From Alteromonadaceae bacterium 2753L.S.0a.02 (GTDB taxonomy: Bacteria; Pseudomonadota; Gammaproteobacteria; Pseudomonadales; Cellvibrionaceae), in the NCBI GenBank assembly GCA_007827375.1, contig VISH01000002.1, positions 2,071,001 through 2,135,000 on the forward strand: a DNA stretch of 64,000 bases. The letters run 5' to 3'. The notes under the pieces are model-generated. The model saw only the letters and a list, made by a program, of their open reading frames with translations, did not search any database and had not been told where the DNA came from. This document shows, piece by piece, positions 17,921 to 26,946 of the stretch. The stretch's first letter is position 1. Each line of letters begins with the position of its first letter. A program made the translations under genes and the position numbers.

Positions 17921-19158
17921 TGGCGCTGCATTCCATTTCTTTGCGACTGGCATGGCGTAACTTGTGGCGGCATAAACGGCGTACTTGGCTTACACTCGGC
18001 GCTATGATTTTTTGTAATCTACTGCTGGCGTTTATGGTGACACTGCAGATCGGCAGCTACTCAATGATGATCGACAATACCCTGCGTTCGTTTGTCGGTC
18101 ATTTACAGATTCAGCAAAAGGATTACTTGAAAGATCCCAAGATGCGCTCTGTGGTCCCTGAGATTGCTGATGTTGCGGAATTGGCGAGGCGTGCTCTAAA
18201 TACGCAGAATGTCGCCGCCCGCGCCAGCGGATTTGCCATGGCATCCAGTGCTGAGCGAAGTTTCGGTATTCTGATCACCGGTGTACAGCCCGACTTTGAA
18301 CCCAAGGTTTCGAGCCTGCCCGGCTTGGTCACCGAAGGGCGTTACCTCGCGACAGGTGTTCACAACGAAGTGGTTATTGGCAAGCTCCTGGCGCGCAATC
18401 TAAAAGTGGGAATCGGCGACGAAATTACGCTAATGGGTGGTGGCTACGACGGTTCGATTGCAGCTGCAATAGTTACGGTTGTCGGTATTTTGGAATCTGG
18501 CATGGGTGAGCTGGACCGCTCCATTGCACAGCTGTCGCTCAGCGATTTTCAGGAAATATTCGCCATGCCAGGCAAGGGTCATAGCGTGGTAATCGGCGCG
18601 CCCGATCTAGTCAGTGTCGCGCCCTGGAAGGAGAAATTGAGCGCTGCGTTAGTTGATTATCCCGGTTTGGTCGTCAGAGATTGGGACGAACTGCAACCCG
18701 GGCTTCGCCAGGCGATAACCGCAGATATGTCCAGCTCGCTGTTCATGTACCTGGTATTGGTGGTGTTGGTAGCCTTCAGCGTGCTAAACACTCAGTTGAT
18801 GTCGGTGCTCGAACGCACACGAGAATTCGGAATCATGATGGCGCTCGGTTTAAAACCTAGCCGTTTGAGTCGACTGGTATTGATAGAAACCAGCTTGATG
18901 GCCTTGCTGGGCTTGTGCCTTGGCGTGTTTCTGGGCTTCTTATTAGTGTGGTATCTCAGCCTGAATGGATTCAGTTATCCCGGAATGGATGAAATGGCCG
19001 AAAAATTCAATATGCCCGCCAGAATATACCCAGAGTTGTCGTTGCTCACGTTATTGCCCGGCCCTTTGGTGGTAAGTGCGGGTTCCTTATTAGCAGCACT
19101 TTACCCCGCGTTACGCATTTTCAAACTGCAACCGGTTGAAGCCATGAGGGCGGTATAA
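17920..19158 (+). CDS. ABC exporter permease, FtsX/MacB family (1)
   Basis: A 412-residue inner-membrane permease with an N-terminal helix (about 22-48), a large periplasmic domain (about 50-265) and three C-terminal helices (about 270-300, 325-355, 375-405), the usual FtsX-like layout. The typical VLERTREFGIMMALGLKP coupling segment lies near 292-309. It overlaps the LolA-like gene and is followed 2 bases later by a second permease, so the exporter is probably a heterodimer. It resembles LolC/LolE but is not a true lol operon. Confidence 0.9.
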   Translation: MALHSISLRLAWRNLWRHKRRTWLTLGAMIFCNLLLAFMVTLQIGSYSMMIDNTLRSFVGHLQIQQKDYLKDPKMRSVVPEIADVAELARRALNTQNVAARASGFAMASSAERSFGILITGVQPDFEPKVSSLPGLVTEGRYLATGVHNEVVIGKLLARNLKVGIGDEITLMGGGYDGSIAAAIVTVVGILESGMGELDRSIAQLSLSDFQEIFAMPGKGHSVVIGAPDLVSVAPWKEKLSAALVDYPGLVVRDWDELQPGLRQAITADMSSSLFMYLVLVVLVAFSVLNTQLMSVLERTREFGIMMALGLKPSRLSRLVLIETSLMALLGLCLGVFLGFLLVWYLSLNGFSYPGMDEMAEKFNMPARIYPELSLLTLLPGPLVVSAGSLLAALYPALRIFKLQPVEAMRAV

Positions 19159-19160
19159 GC

Positions 19161-20393
19161 ATGCTCTGGTCAGTAACACTTCGCTTGGCTTGGCGTTATT
19201 TATGGCGAAATTATCGTCGTTCGCTGATTATGTTGGCAGCGATCACCGTCGGCGTATGGGCAATGATATTTATGACGGCCTTTATGCGCGGCATGGTCGA
19301 TGAAATGATCGTAAGTGGTATTCGCAACCTTCCAGGCCATGCACAAATATTCCATCACTCTTACCCCGATGATCCCAATATAGTTAACACGATCAATGAA
19401 CCGCAGGGTGAACTGCTCAAAGCGCTAGGGGAGCCGCCGGTGGTTCAATGGGCGATGCGGCTGGAGGTACCGGGTGTTATTTCCAGCGAGCGCGAAGTGC
19501 GCGGTGTGCAGCTGTTGGGCGTTGATCCTGCTCCGGAGTCCGCACTCAGTTTTGATGTGGATTCCATTACCGCTGGGCGCTGGCTGGAGGGCGCAGATGA
19601 TAAGGGGCTGGTGATTGGCGCCAAGCTCGCAGAAAAACTGGAAACCCGCCTGGGCAAGCGCGTTGTCATAATGAGCCAGGACGTTAACAATGGCATTGGC
19701 GAACGCGGAATACGCGTCGTTGGTATTTACAAGGCTAAATTAACCACACAGGAAGAAACCGTGGTTTACGCGGGTTTGCACACTGTACAGGAAATGCTCC
19801 AGGCCAAGGGCAGAGTCAGCCAAATCGCGTTGATGGGGACTGATTATCGCAATCCAAAACCTTTGCTCGATGTTTTCGACCCAATTGTTTCCAATTTTCC
19901 AGATACCACTGTGCGCGATTGGACTGAAATCGATAGCTATCTCGGTACTATGATGAGTGTCATGGATGGCTTCACCTTAATATGGATGCTGGTAATTTTT
20001 ATTGCTCTGTCATTCGGTTTGGTAAATACCCTGGTCATGGCAGTGTTTGAACGCGTCCGGGAAATTGGCTTAATGCAGGCGCTGGGCATGACCCCAAAAT
20101 TAATCATTGCACAGGTGATAGTCGAAGCGTTTTTGTTGCTTTGCATTGGCCTGTTGTTGGGAAATATCTCAGCATCTCTGTCTGTATATGCCTTGCGAGA
20201 TGGTATTGATTTTTCAAAAGTCGCCGAAGGCATGGAAATGTTTGGTGCCGGAGCTGTTGTGTACCCGGCGTTACGTAGCGACGACATGTTAATGGCCAGT
20301 GGTATCGTTATTTTTCTCGGGCTTGCAGCCAGTATTTTACCGGCATGGCGAGCTTCCCGTTACAACCCCATTATTGCTTTGAATAAAACTTAA
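19161..20393 (+). CDS. ABC exporter permease, FtsX/MacB family (2)
   Basis: A 410-residue paralogue of the preceding permease with the same layout: N-terminal helix (about 18-40), periplasmic domain, three C-terminal helices, and the segment VFERVREIGLMQALGMTP near the second helix. The two differ in their periplasmic parts, which fits a heterodimer. Followed 11 bases later by the ATPase gene. Confidence 0.9.
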   Translation: MLWSVTLRLAWRYLWRNYRRSLIMLAAITVGVWAMIFMTAFMRGMVDEMIVSGIRNLPGHAQIFHHSYPDDPNIVNTINEPQGELLKALGEPPVVQWAMRLEVPGVISSEREVRGVQLLGVDPAPESALSFDVDSITAGRWLEGADDKGLVIGAKLAEKLETRLGKRVVIMSQDVNNGIGERGIRVVGIYKAKLTTQEETVVYAGLHTVQEMLQAKGRVSQIALMGTDYRNPKPLLDVFDPIVSNFPDTTVRDWTEIDSYLGTMMSVMDGFTLIWMLVIFIALSFGLVNTLVMAVFERVREIGLMQALGMTPKLIIAQVIVEAFLLLCIGLLLGNISASLSVYALRDGIDFSKVAEGMEMFGAGAVVYPALRSDDMLMASGIVIFLGLAASILPAWRASRYNPIIALNKT

Positions 20394-20404
20394 GGCCAAT
20401 CAGC

Positions 20405-21094
20405 ATGACGGCGATCCGATGCTCCAATTTGTGCAAAACCTTCGTGCAGGGGGATCAAACCATTACCGGTTTGGATCATGTTTCTATTGATATTGAATCC
20501 GGCGAGTTTGTTTGTCTCTCCGGTCCGTCCGGATCGGGAAAAACCACCTTGCTCAATGCAATGGGGGGCCTCGATAAACCCGATAGCGGTGACATTTATG
20601 TCGGCGACGATTTGGTCACCTCGTTAAGTAAAAATGAATTGGCGCGCATGCGTCTTACGAAAATTGGCTTTGTATTTCAGGCCTATAATTTAATTCCCGT
20701 GTTGGATGCCCAGGAAAACGTTGAATTTATTATGCAGGTGCAGGGCGTGAGCTCGGGTGAAAGAGCCAAAGCGGCGCGTGAGACACTGGCCGAAGTTGGG
20801 CTAGAGGGTATGGAGGACCGACTGCCTGCGCAGCTTTCAGGTGGCCAACAGCAGCGTGTTGCGGTTGCCCGTGCGATTGCCAGTAACCCGACCCTGGTAT
20901 TAGCCGACGAGCCCACTGCCAACCTGGATTCAAAAACCGCAGAGCAGCTTATGCAATTGTTTGTGTCGTTAAATGAGCGTCGTCAGGTTACTTTCGTAAT
21001 CGCAACTCATGACCAGCGGGTCATGGATTTCTGCAAGCGACTTATTCGTATGGAAGACGGCAAGATTGTTTCAGATGTGATGCAAACGCGTTGA
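20405..21094 (+). CDS. ABC transporter ATP-binding protein, LolD/MacB type
   Basis: The 229-residue ATPase of the exporter. Walker A is GPSGSGKTT (40-48), the Q-loop is FQAYNLIPVLDAQENV, the signature is LSGGQQQR, Walker B is LVLADEPT, and the switch His is in IATHDQRV. Length and motifs are those of the LolD/MacB/FtsE group, which works by mechanotransmission rather than classic transport. It powers the two FtsX-like permeases just upstream. Confidence 0.93.
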   Translation: MTAIRCSNLCKTFVQGDQTITGLDHVSIDIESGEFVCLSGPSGSGKTTLLNAMGGLDKPDSGDIYVGDDLVTSLSKNELARMRLTKIGFVFQAYNLIPVLDAQENVEFIMQVQGVSSGERAKAARETLAEVGLEGMEDRLPAQLSGGQQQRVAVARAIASNPTLVLADEPTANLDSKTAEQLMQLFVSLNERRQVTFVIATHDQRVMDFCKRLIRMEDGKIVSDVMQTR

Positions 21095-21103
21095 GGTTTG
21101 GCT

Positions 21104-22366
21104 GTGTTTTTTATTCGAATACTGCTTGGCGGTATTATTTTGTTACTTGCGAATTCCGGCGTCGCTGTTGGTCTTGATTCCGGGCACCTGAAATATCAAT
21201 TTCAGGGTGTCAATATCCCGTCTAACAGTTTGTTCAGCACTTTTATTGATTCCCCCTCGTTGGATCACAATGCAGACGCCCGCTTAAATTTCTCAGCAGA
21301 TACACAACGACCCACAAACAATTGGCGTGGCGAGCTGCATTATCAGGCTTTGTTGAAACAGGGTGATTCGGTTGAGTTGTACAAGCAACTGAATGTGCTC
21401 GAAGTTGTTGCGCCGTTTTTCCCCAGCGATAGCCGTAGGGTGATGAACCTAACGGATTATATCGTGGATGAATACAACCGTATTGCTGTACAGCGTCTTG
21501 ATCGCTTAGCTGTGACCTACACCGGTAGCAACACAGTTGTAAAGGTTGGGCGGCAGGCCATCAGTTGGGGCAATGGCCTTATCTTCAATCCCATGGATTT
21601 TTTTAATCCCTTTGATCCCACCGCTGTCGATACCGAATACAAAACAGGTGATGATATGCTGTATTCGCAGTATCTGTTTAACAATGGTGCCGATGTTCAG
21701 TGGGTTTTGGTGGGGCGTCGCGATGACAACCATAAAATCACACGAGACGTTGCTTCCACAGCGTTGAAGTTTCATGGTTTTTTAGGAAGCCATGAATACG
21801 ATGTGTTAATTTCCGAACACTATGGCGACAATATCGCAGCTCTGGGAGGCATTTGGACTGTCGGCGGCGCATTGTTGCGAACAGATCTGGTAACGACGCA
21901 GACGTCACAAGAAACCTATTTTAGTGGCGTTGTTAATCTTGCGTATAGTTGGGTATTGTGGAATAAAAACATGAGTGGCTCGCTTGAATATTTCCGCAAT
22001 GGTTTTGGTATTTCTTCGGGAAACTACAGGCCTCTGAGTCTCGCCAATGAACCGGAACTTTTAAAGCGTCTGGCGCGCAGTGAAAGCTTCAATTTGGGGC
22101 GGGATTATATGGGGGCTTCGGTTACGCTTGAACTGCATCCTCTATGGCAACTTACTCCAAATCTATTTTGCAACCTCAACGATTCTTCTGCATTATTTCA
22201 GCTTGTCAGTCGTAATGATATTGCGGAAAACTGGCAAGTGCTCACCTCTGTTAATTTGCCGTTGGGCGATGATGGAAGTGAATTTGGTGGCATTGATTCG
22301 GGAATTCCAAATCGTTATCTGAGCTTTGGTGCCGGCCTATTTATGCAGCTTTCGTGGTACTTTTAG
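21104..22366 (+). CDS. Predicted outer-membrane beta-barrel protein of the ABC operon
   Basis: About 420 residues with a signal peptide (about 1-22, ending SGVAVG) and many alternating strands, ending in an aromatic residue (SWYF), the usual sorting signal for outer-membrane barrels. I do not recognise a named family. It starts 9 bases after the ATPase stop, so it belongs to the operon. GTG 21104 has GAGG at a good distance; TTG 21098 is also possible but too close to it. By context it may be the outer-membrane acceptor or pore for the exported cargo, which is inference. The 3' end overlaps the convergent DnaJ-like gene by 4 bases. Confidence 0.85.
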   Translation: MFFIRILLGGIILLLANSGVAVGLDSGHLKYQFQGVNIPSNSLFSTFIDSPSLDHNADARLNFSADTQRPTNNWRGELHYQALLKQGDSVELYKQLNVLEVVAPFFPSDSRRVMNLTDYIVDEYNRIAVQRLDRLAVTYTGSNTVVKVGRQAISWGNGLIFNPMDFFNPFDPTAVDTEYKTGDDMLYSQYLFNNGADVQWVLVGRRDDNHKITRDVASTALKFHGFLGSHEYDVLISEHYGDNIAALGGIWTVGGALLRTDLVTTQTSQETYFSGVVNLAYSWVLWNKNMSGSLEYFRNGFGISSGNYRPLSLANEPELLKRLARSESFNLGRDYMGASVTLELHPLWQLTPNLFCNLNDSSALFQLVSRNDIAENWQVLTSVNLPLGDDGSEFGGIDSGIPNRYLSFGAGLFMQLSWYF

Positions 22367-23097
22367 TGTGCTGAACGAAGATGTCGTAACACGACTTCTT
22401 TGGCGATGTTAACGCGTGACGCAAGGTAGTCATTACCTCCATGATCGGGGTGTAGTTTCTGCATTAGCTTGCGGTGTGCCTTAACAACAACGCTTTTGTC
22501 GGGCGGCGCTTGATCAACGTAAGTTTCCAAGCCGAGTATTTGCAGCGCTTCGTTATAGCTGGGCTCACCGGCAGAGGCGTAATTTGAGTGTTTGCTGTGT
22601 TGTTCTGTGCTACCAGTATTTGCGCCTTGTCGTAATACGCGGATTAAAAAATACGAACGTTTATCGCGCTCTCTATAAAATTGTTCCAGTTCTTGCAATT
22701 GTGAATCCCGTAAGCTTTGCAATGGCTCGCCTTTATAGGGACCATCAAGAATTTCGCCGGTGAGGGTTTTGTTTTGTAAATTTAATTGAACCCTCAAGTA
22801 GGGGGTGGTAAAAATTGGGTTTCCGAGCGTTTCTGGCCCGAGTATCCGAAAAAACGGCGCTAAGCCACCAAAAAGTCGCATTCCAAATTTCGCAAAACCT
22901 AACAAACCTGCCACGATTGCGCCCAACCAGTGCATGCGACCCGTGACAACGCCCAACAACAATACTACTATCACCGCAATTACAGCGGTTTTTATTAGCC
23001 ACTGTTTGCGTGCTTCCGGCCCTAAGCGACGATATTTCGCCATCAGGTAGAAAATTACCGCTATAAAGGCAAGTGCGAGTATTAAACGAGTAAACAT
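22363..23097 (-). CDS. Membrane protein with C-terminal J domain
   Basis: A 244-residue protein with two N-terminal membrane helices (about 1-20 and 35-60), a middle cytoplasmic part, and a C-terminal J domain (about 185-244) with the HPD motif (KLHPDHGGND) that stimulates DnaK. It starts one base after ppx, so it is in one transcript with that gene. The client is unknown. It differs from DnaJ and DjlA in length and in lacking the G/F and zinc regions. Confidence 0.88.
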   Translation of the reverse strand: MFTRLILALAFIAVIFYLMAKYRRLGPEARKQWLIKTAVIAVIVVLLLGVVTGRMHWLGAIVAGLLGFAKFGMRLFGGLAPFFRILGPETLGNPIFTTPYLRVQLNLQNKTLTGEILDGPYKGEPLQSLRDSQLQELEQFYRERDKRSYFLIRVLRQGANTGSTEQHSKHSNYASAGEPSYNEALQILGLETYVDQAPPDKSVVVKAHRKLMQKLHPDHGGNDYLASRVNIAKEVVLRHLRSAH

Positions 23098-24579
23098 TTA
23101 GAATTCGAGATTAATCCCAATTTTTTTTAGTTGCTGTGTTTCCTGTTCCAACCCTGAGCGCGTAAGCGGGTGCGCTTCCAGCCATTCCTCACTTATTTTT
23201 ATAAGAAAAGTATTTTTCTTGACGGTTAATGCGGGCAATATGGGTTGATTTTCTCTGCGGCGATGCACCAGAACCGCGATACGTAAACAAAACAGCAAGG
23301 GATAAAACGCAGCTAGAGCGGCTTTGTCCATGTCCTCAAAGCGGCTCACCACAATTTTTTTACGGTGTGAACGAACCAAATTGGCCATGATATATTGTTC
23401 GTGCCTGGAGAAGCCTGCAAGGTCAGAATGGCGAAGGATGTAGTAGCCGTGTTGATGATGACTCGAGTGTGAAATAGACAAACCCGCCTCATGGAGCTTG
23501 GCGGCCCAATCGAGTATTTTGGTTCTTGATAAGCCACTGAGCACCGGCGCATCGGAAATTTGCTTCCACAAATGCCGTGCCGTTTTGCTGACTTGTGAGG
23601 CGTGTTCGGTGTCGATGCGGTATTTGTCCAGTAGTAAATTTACCGTGGCGATGCGCGCATCCTGATTACTGAAGCGACCGATGTTATCGTAAATCAAGCC
23701 TTCTTTCAGTGTGGCGTCGGAGACGTGAATTTTATCCAGCTGCAGTTGTTCAAAGATAGCGCGGAGAATGGCGAGCCCCGCCGGTAATACATCGCGTCGC
23801 AACTTCGTGATGTTTTCAGTATTTAACTGCTTGTTGGCTATGGCACTCTCTAAGAAGTTTTCCAAGGCAACGCGGCTAATGACTGCCCCGCCATCGGTGG
23901 TGCCAAGTAATTCCGCAACCGCGCGCATGGTTCCTGACGTACCGTAGGCTACCTGCCAGCCTGTGCGCAAATATTGCGAACGGATTTGTTCGAGTTTGCT
24001 GCATGCATCCAAATAGGCGGCATGCATCATCTTGGCCGAAAGCTTATCAGGATTTAACTCAAAATTAGCGGTAAAGGACACACACCCCATACTGAGGCTT
24101 TCCATCTCAAATGCCTGATGTCCGCGCCCAATAATAAATTCGGTACTACCACCGCCAATATCGATTACTAGGCGTTGATCATGCTCATTGACCACCGAGT
24201 TCGATAAGCCCGCATACACTAGGCGAGCTTCTTCGTAGCCGGATATGATTTGAATGGGGGTACCAAGTGCTTTTTCGGCAGCTCGTAGAAATCCTTTTGC
24301 ATTGTTCGCTGCACGCAGTGTTTTAGTGCCGACTGCACGAATCTGCTCGGCGGGGATTCCCCTGAGGCGTTCTGCAAATCGGTCGAGACAGGCCAGTGCG
24401 CGTTCCTGAGCGTCTTCTGAGAGGTTATCTGAATCGTCAAGCCCACGAGCGATTTGCACCATTTCCTTTTCGCGATCGACAATTTCAATGCGCGAGTCTT
24501 GCAAGCGAACCACTAACATGTGGAAGCTGTTGGAGCCGAGGTCGATAGCGGCAAAATAAGGCGAGGCGAACTGCGTCAT
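23098..24579 (-). CDS. ppx: Exopolyphosphatase / pppGpp phosphatase Ppx/GppA
   Basis: A 493-residue ASKHA-fold phosphatase that shortens polyphosphate and may also turn pppGpp into ppGpp. N-terminal phosphate motif AAIDLGSNSFHMLVVR (10-25), second nucleotide motif VIDIGGGSTEFI (about 141-152), and a C-terminal HD-like domain (about 310-480) with the HEAGLSISHSSHHQHG segment. Ppx and GppA cannot be told apart from sequence motifs alone; the length favours Ppx of the gammaproteobacterial type. Transcribed with the J-domain gene. Confidence 0.9.
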   Translation of the reverse strand: MTQFASPYFAAIDLGSNSFHMLVVRLQDSRIEIVDREKEMVQIARGLDDSDNLSEDAQERALACLDRFAERLRGIPAEQIRAVGTKTLRAANNAKGFLRAAEKALGTPIQIISGYEEARLVYAGLSNSVVNEHDQRLVIDIGGGSTEFIIGRGHQAFEMESLSMGCVSFTANFELNPDKLSAKMMHAAYLDACSKLEQIRSQYLRTGWQVAYGTSGTMRAVAELLGTTDGGAVISRVALENFLESAIANKQLNTENITKLRRDVLPAGLAILRAIFEQLQLDKIHVSDATLKEGLIYDNIGRFSNQDARIATVNLLLDKYRIDTEHASQVSKTARHLWKQISDAPVLSGLSRTKILDWAAKLHEAGLSISHSSHHQHGYYILRHSDLAGFSRHEQYIMANLVRSHRKKIVVSRFEDMDKAALAAFYPLLFCLRIAVLVHRRRENQPILPALTVKKNTFLIKISEEWLEAHPLTRSGLEQETQQLKKIGINLEF

Positions 24580-24688
24580 AGGCTTAGATCAAGTCAGTGG
24601 GCGGTGAGATGCTGCTGTTGCTGGGATTTTACTACCGAATTTGCCACAATGCGCTCCTTAAATTTGTTACAGCTTGGGAGGAATACCT

Positions 24689-25315
24689 ATGCCGCAATAT
24701 GAACGGCGCGCTTACGGTTTAAAAATTCAGCAGAATGGTCATCCTGATATTAAGCGTATTCGTAAGTTATCTGGCGTACCGCATATACACGGCAATAAAG
24801 TGTGGAAATCCAGTTTGTTGCTTATGGACTATCTCAAAGAATATCCACCAGAAATCACACGTAACCGAAAAAAACTCAAAGTGCTTGAAATTGGGTGCGG
24901 TTGGGGCCTCACTGGCATTTACTGCGCTAAAAAATTCAATGCCAAAGTTACTGGGCTTGATGCCGACGATACCGTGTTTCCCTATCTTGAGCACCACGCG
25001 GCAATCAACGATGTGAGCGTAACCACCTGGAAGTGCCGCTACGAGAAAGTGCGCAGTGAAGATCTAGAAAAATTTGATCTGGTCATCGGGGCCGATATCT
25101 GCTTCTGGGACGAAATGGTAAAACCTTTGTACAATCTAGTGCGCCGCGCGAGTAAGGTCGATGGATTGCGGGTAGTATTGGCGGACCCGGGACGGCCGAC
25201 ATTCACGGAAATGGCTGAAAAAGCCCAAAGCAAGCTTGGAGCATACCTTGATGCCTGGTCGGTACCACACCCCCATAATGCGTCGGGATGGATTATGGAC
25301 TTGTATCTTGAATGA
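24689..25315 (+). CDS. Class I SAM-dependent methyltransferase
   Basis: A 208-residue methyltransferase with the SAM motif LEIGCGWGLTGIYCA (about 65-79), the acidic motif II (VTGLDAD) and motif IV (LVIGADICFWDEM). It resembles the PrmA/lysine- or nicotinamide-methyltransferase-like group, but the substrate cannot be told. ATG 24689 has GGGAGG at 7 bases; ATG 24674 in frame lies before that site. It overlaps the upstream frame of msrA. Confidence 0.88.
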   Translation: MPQYERRAYGLKIQQNGHPDIKRIRKLSGVPHIHGNKVWKSSLLLMDYLKEYPPEITRNRKKLKVLEIGCGWGLTGIYCAKKFNAKVTGLDADDTVFPYLEHHAAINDVSVTTWKCRYEKVRSEDLEKFDLVIGADICFWDEMVKPLYNLVRRASKVDGLRVVLADPGRPTFTEMAEKAQSKLGAYLDAWSVPHPHNASGWIMDLYLE

Positions 25316-25350
25316 TGCCAAAAGCGTCGCTACTGAACGAGGAAAGCCCC

Positions 25351-26004
25351 ATGGATTTATTTGACCGCTTGAATGCGCGTATGGCTGCAAAAATGGTAAT
25401 GCCCAGACCCGAGGATGCACTTCCCGGGCGAGATACCGCGATTTGCCAGCAGGAACCGCATTTCGTGCTTAAGCGACCCATTGTTCCGCCCTTTCCAGAG
25501 AGTGCGGAGACTTTGATTTTGGGGATGGGGTGCTTTTGGGGGGCTGAAAAACGGTTTTGGAGCCTCGATGGCGTGCTGATAACGGCGGTGGGCTACAGCG
25601 CAGGCTACACCGTAAACCCAACCTATGAAGAAGTGTGCTCAGGTAAAACCGGGCATAATGAAGTGGTGCTGGTGGTATTCGACCCTGTTGTTATCAGTCT
25701 TGAAACGGTTCTGGCGATGTTTTGGGAATCTCACGATCCTACCCAGGGTATGCGGCAAGGCAACGATGTAGGCACTCAATATCGCTCCGGGTTATATGTT
25801 TCCCAAAGCCAGATTTCAGCGGCTCAAGCCTCGCGCGACAGCTATCAAAAAGTGTTGACCGCTGCAGGCTATGGTGAAATTACCACGGAAATTTGTGAAC
25901 AGTCGGCTTTTTATTATGCCGAAGTTTATCACCAACAATATCTCGCAAAAAATCCTGATGGCTACTGTGGTCTGGGTGGGATTGGTTTGAAATTTTGCAG
26001 TTGA
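25351..26004 (+). CDS. msrA: Peptide methionine sulfoxide reductase MsrA
   Basis: It repairs methionine-S-sulfoxide in proteins. The 217-residue length matches E. coli-type MsrA, with the catalytic Cys61 in GMGCFWGAE, the GYSAGYT segment, and the C-terminal GYCGLGGIG resolving-cysteine region. ATG 25351 is chosen because GAGGAAAG precedes it and the N-terminus MDLFDR aligns with known MsrA. The earlier ATG 25312, overlapping the methyltransferase stop, would add 13 residues. Confidence 0.95.
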   Translation: MDLFDRLNARMAAKMVMPRPEDALPGRDTAICQQEPHFVLKRPIVPPFPESAETLILGMGCFWGAEKRFWSLDGVLITAVGYSAGYTVNPTYEEVCSGKTGHNEVVLVVFDPVVISLETVLAMFWESHDPTQGMRQGNDVGTQYRSGLYVSQSQISAAQASRDSYQKVLTAAGYGEITTEICEQSAFYYAEVYHQQYLAKNPDGYCGLGGIGLKFCS

Positions 26005-26066
26005 TCGCAACCAAGACAGTGATATAAGGCTAAACTCTAATAATAATAATCTTATAGGAAATATTC

Positions 26067-26942
26067 GTGAGATCTCTTCTTGCGCTTTGCATTTTGCTTT
26101 TGTTTACCGGCTGTGCCTCAAACAGCTATGTGTATGGTACCAATGGTAGGGATGCGCTCGACGGCGATTCTCGCCCGGTGGAAAACCAAATCATTGTCGG
26201 TGCCCCCAATAAATTCCTCGATGCTTCAGATTGGATCTGGCCAGGAAGTCTGCTTGGCAAGTTGGTGCTTTGGAACAAAAAAGTTGACAGCCATGAGGTT
26301 TCTCCCGAAACAATCGATGCTCTCGCGCTTTATCTTGAAAGAAACAATCTCGACGATGTTCAGGTGCTTATAAACACCTACAAACCAGGTACACAATGGG
26401 TGCGTACCTTTAAGAATAAAGAGGTGGGGGTGTTTTGGCGTTATACCTTGGGTATTCTCAGCGCATCTTTCTATACGGTATTGCCAGGGCGCTTCTTTGG
26501 CGGCGACCATTACAATCCCTATTCCAATACGATAAGTATTTATTCTGATATCCCTGCGGTTACCTTGCACGAAGGTGGGCATGCCAAGGACTTTAATCGT
26601 CGCAAATTTAAGGGAATTTATGCTGCAATTTATGGCTTGCCTGGGGTAGCCCTCTACCATGAAGCGGTCGCCAGTAACGAGGCATTGAGTTATATGCGGG
26701 ATAACTGTAGCTTGCAGGAAGAAAAAGCAGCCTATCATATTCTGCACCCCGCCTATGGTACCTACGTTGGGGGGGCTGTTCCGGGGCAAGCTTATGCTTC
26801 AGCAATTTTTGCCCTACCCGGTCATATTACGGGAGCCATCGCGGCAGCGAACGCGGAACTCAAACCGGGTTGTGAAGTGGCGGAGCCTGATTCTGGTGCC
26901 GTCACTTCCGAGAATCTCAACGATTCTTCGGAACAGGAATGA
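26067..26942 (+). CDS. Lipoprotein with HEXXH zinc-peptidase-like motif
   Basis: A 291-residue predicted lipoprotein. Signal sequence with lipobox LFTGC, giving lipidated Cys16. It has HEGGH (168-172), an HExxH zinc site, and two acidic residues further on (Glu199 and Glu205 in YHEAVASNEALSY) that could be the third ligand, as in gluzincins. A hydrophobic stretch near 183-198 sits between them. I do not know the family. Gene start is GTG with TAGGAAA before it. Ends 4 bases before the convergent GGDEF gene. Confidence 0.82.
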   Translation: MRSLLALCILLLFTGCASNSYVYGTNGRDALDGDSRPVENQIIVGAPNKFLDASDWIWPGSLLGKLVLWNKKVDSHEVSPETIDALALYLERNNLDDVQVLINTYKPGTQWVRTFKNKEVGVFWRYTLGILSASFYTVLPGRFFGGDHYNPYSNTISIYSDIPAVTLHEGGHAKDFNRRKFKGIYAAIYGLPGVALYHEAVASNEALSYMRDNCSLQEEKAAYHILHPAYGTYVGGAVPGQAYASAIFALPGHITGAIAAANAELKPGCEVAEPDSGAVTSENLNDSSEQE

Positions 26943-26946
26943 CGAT

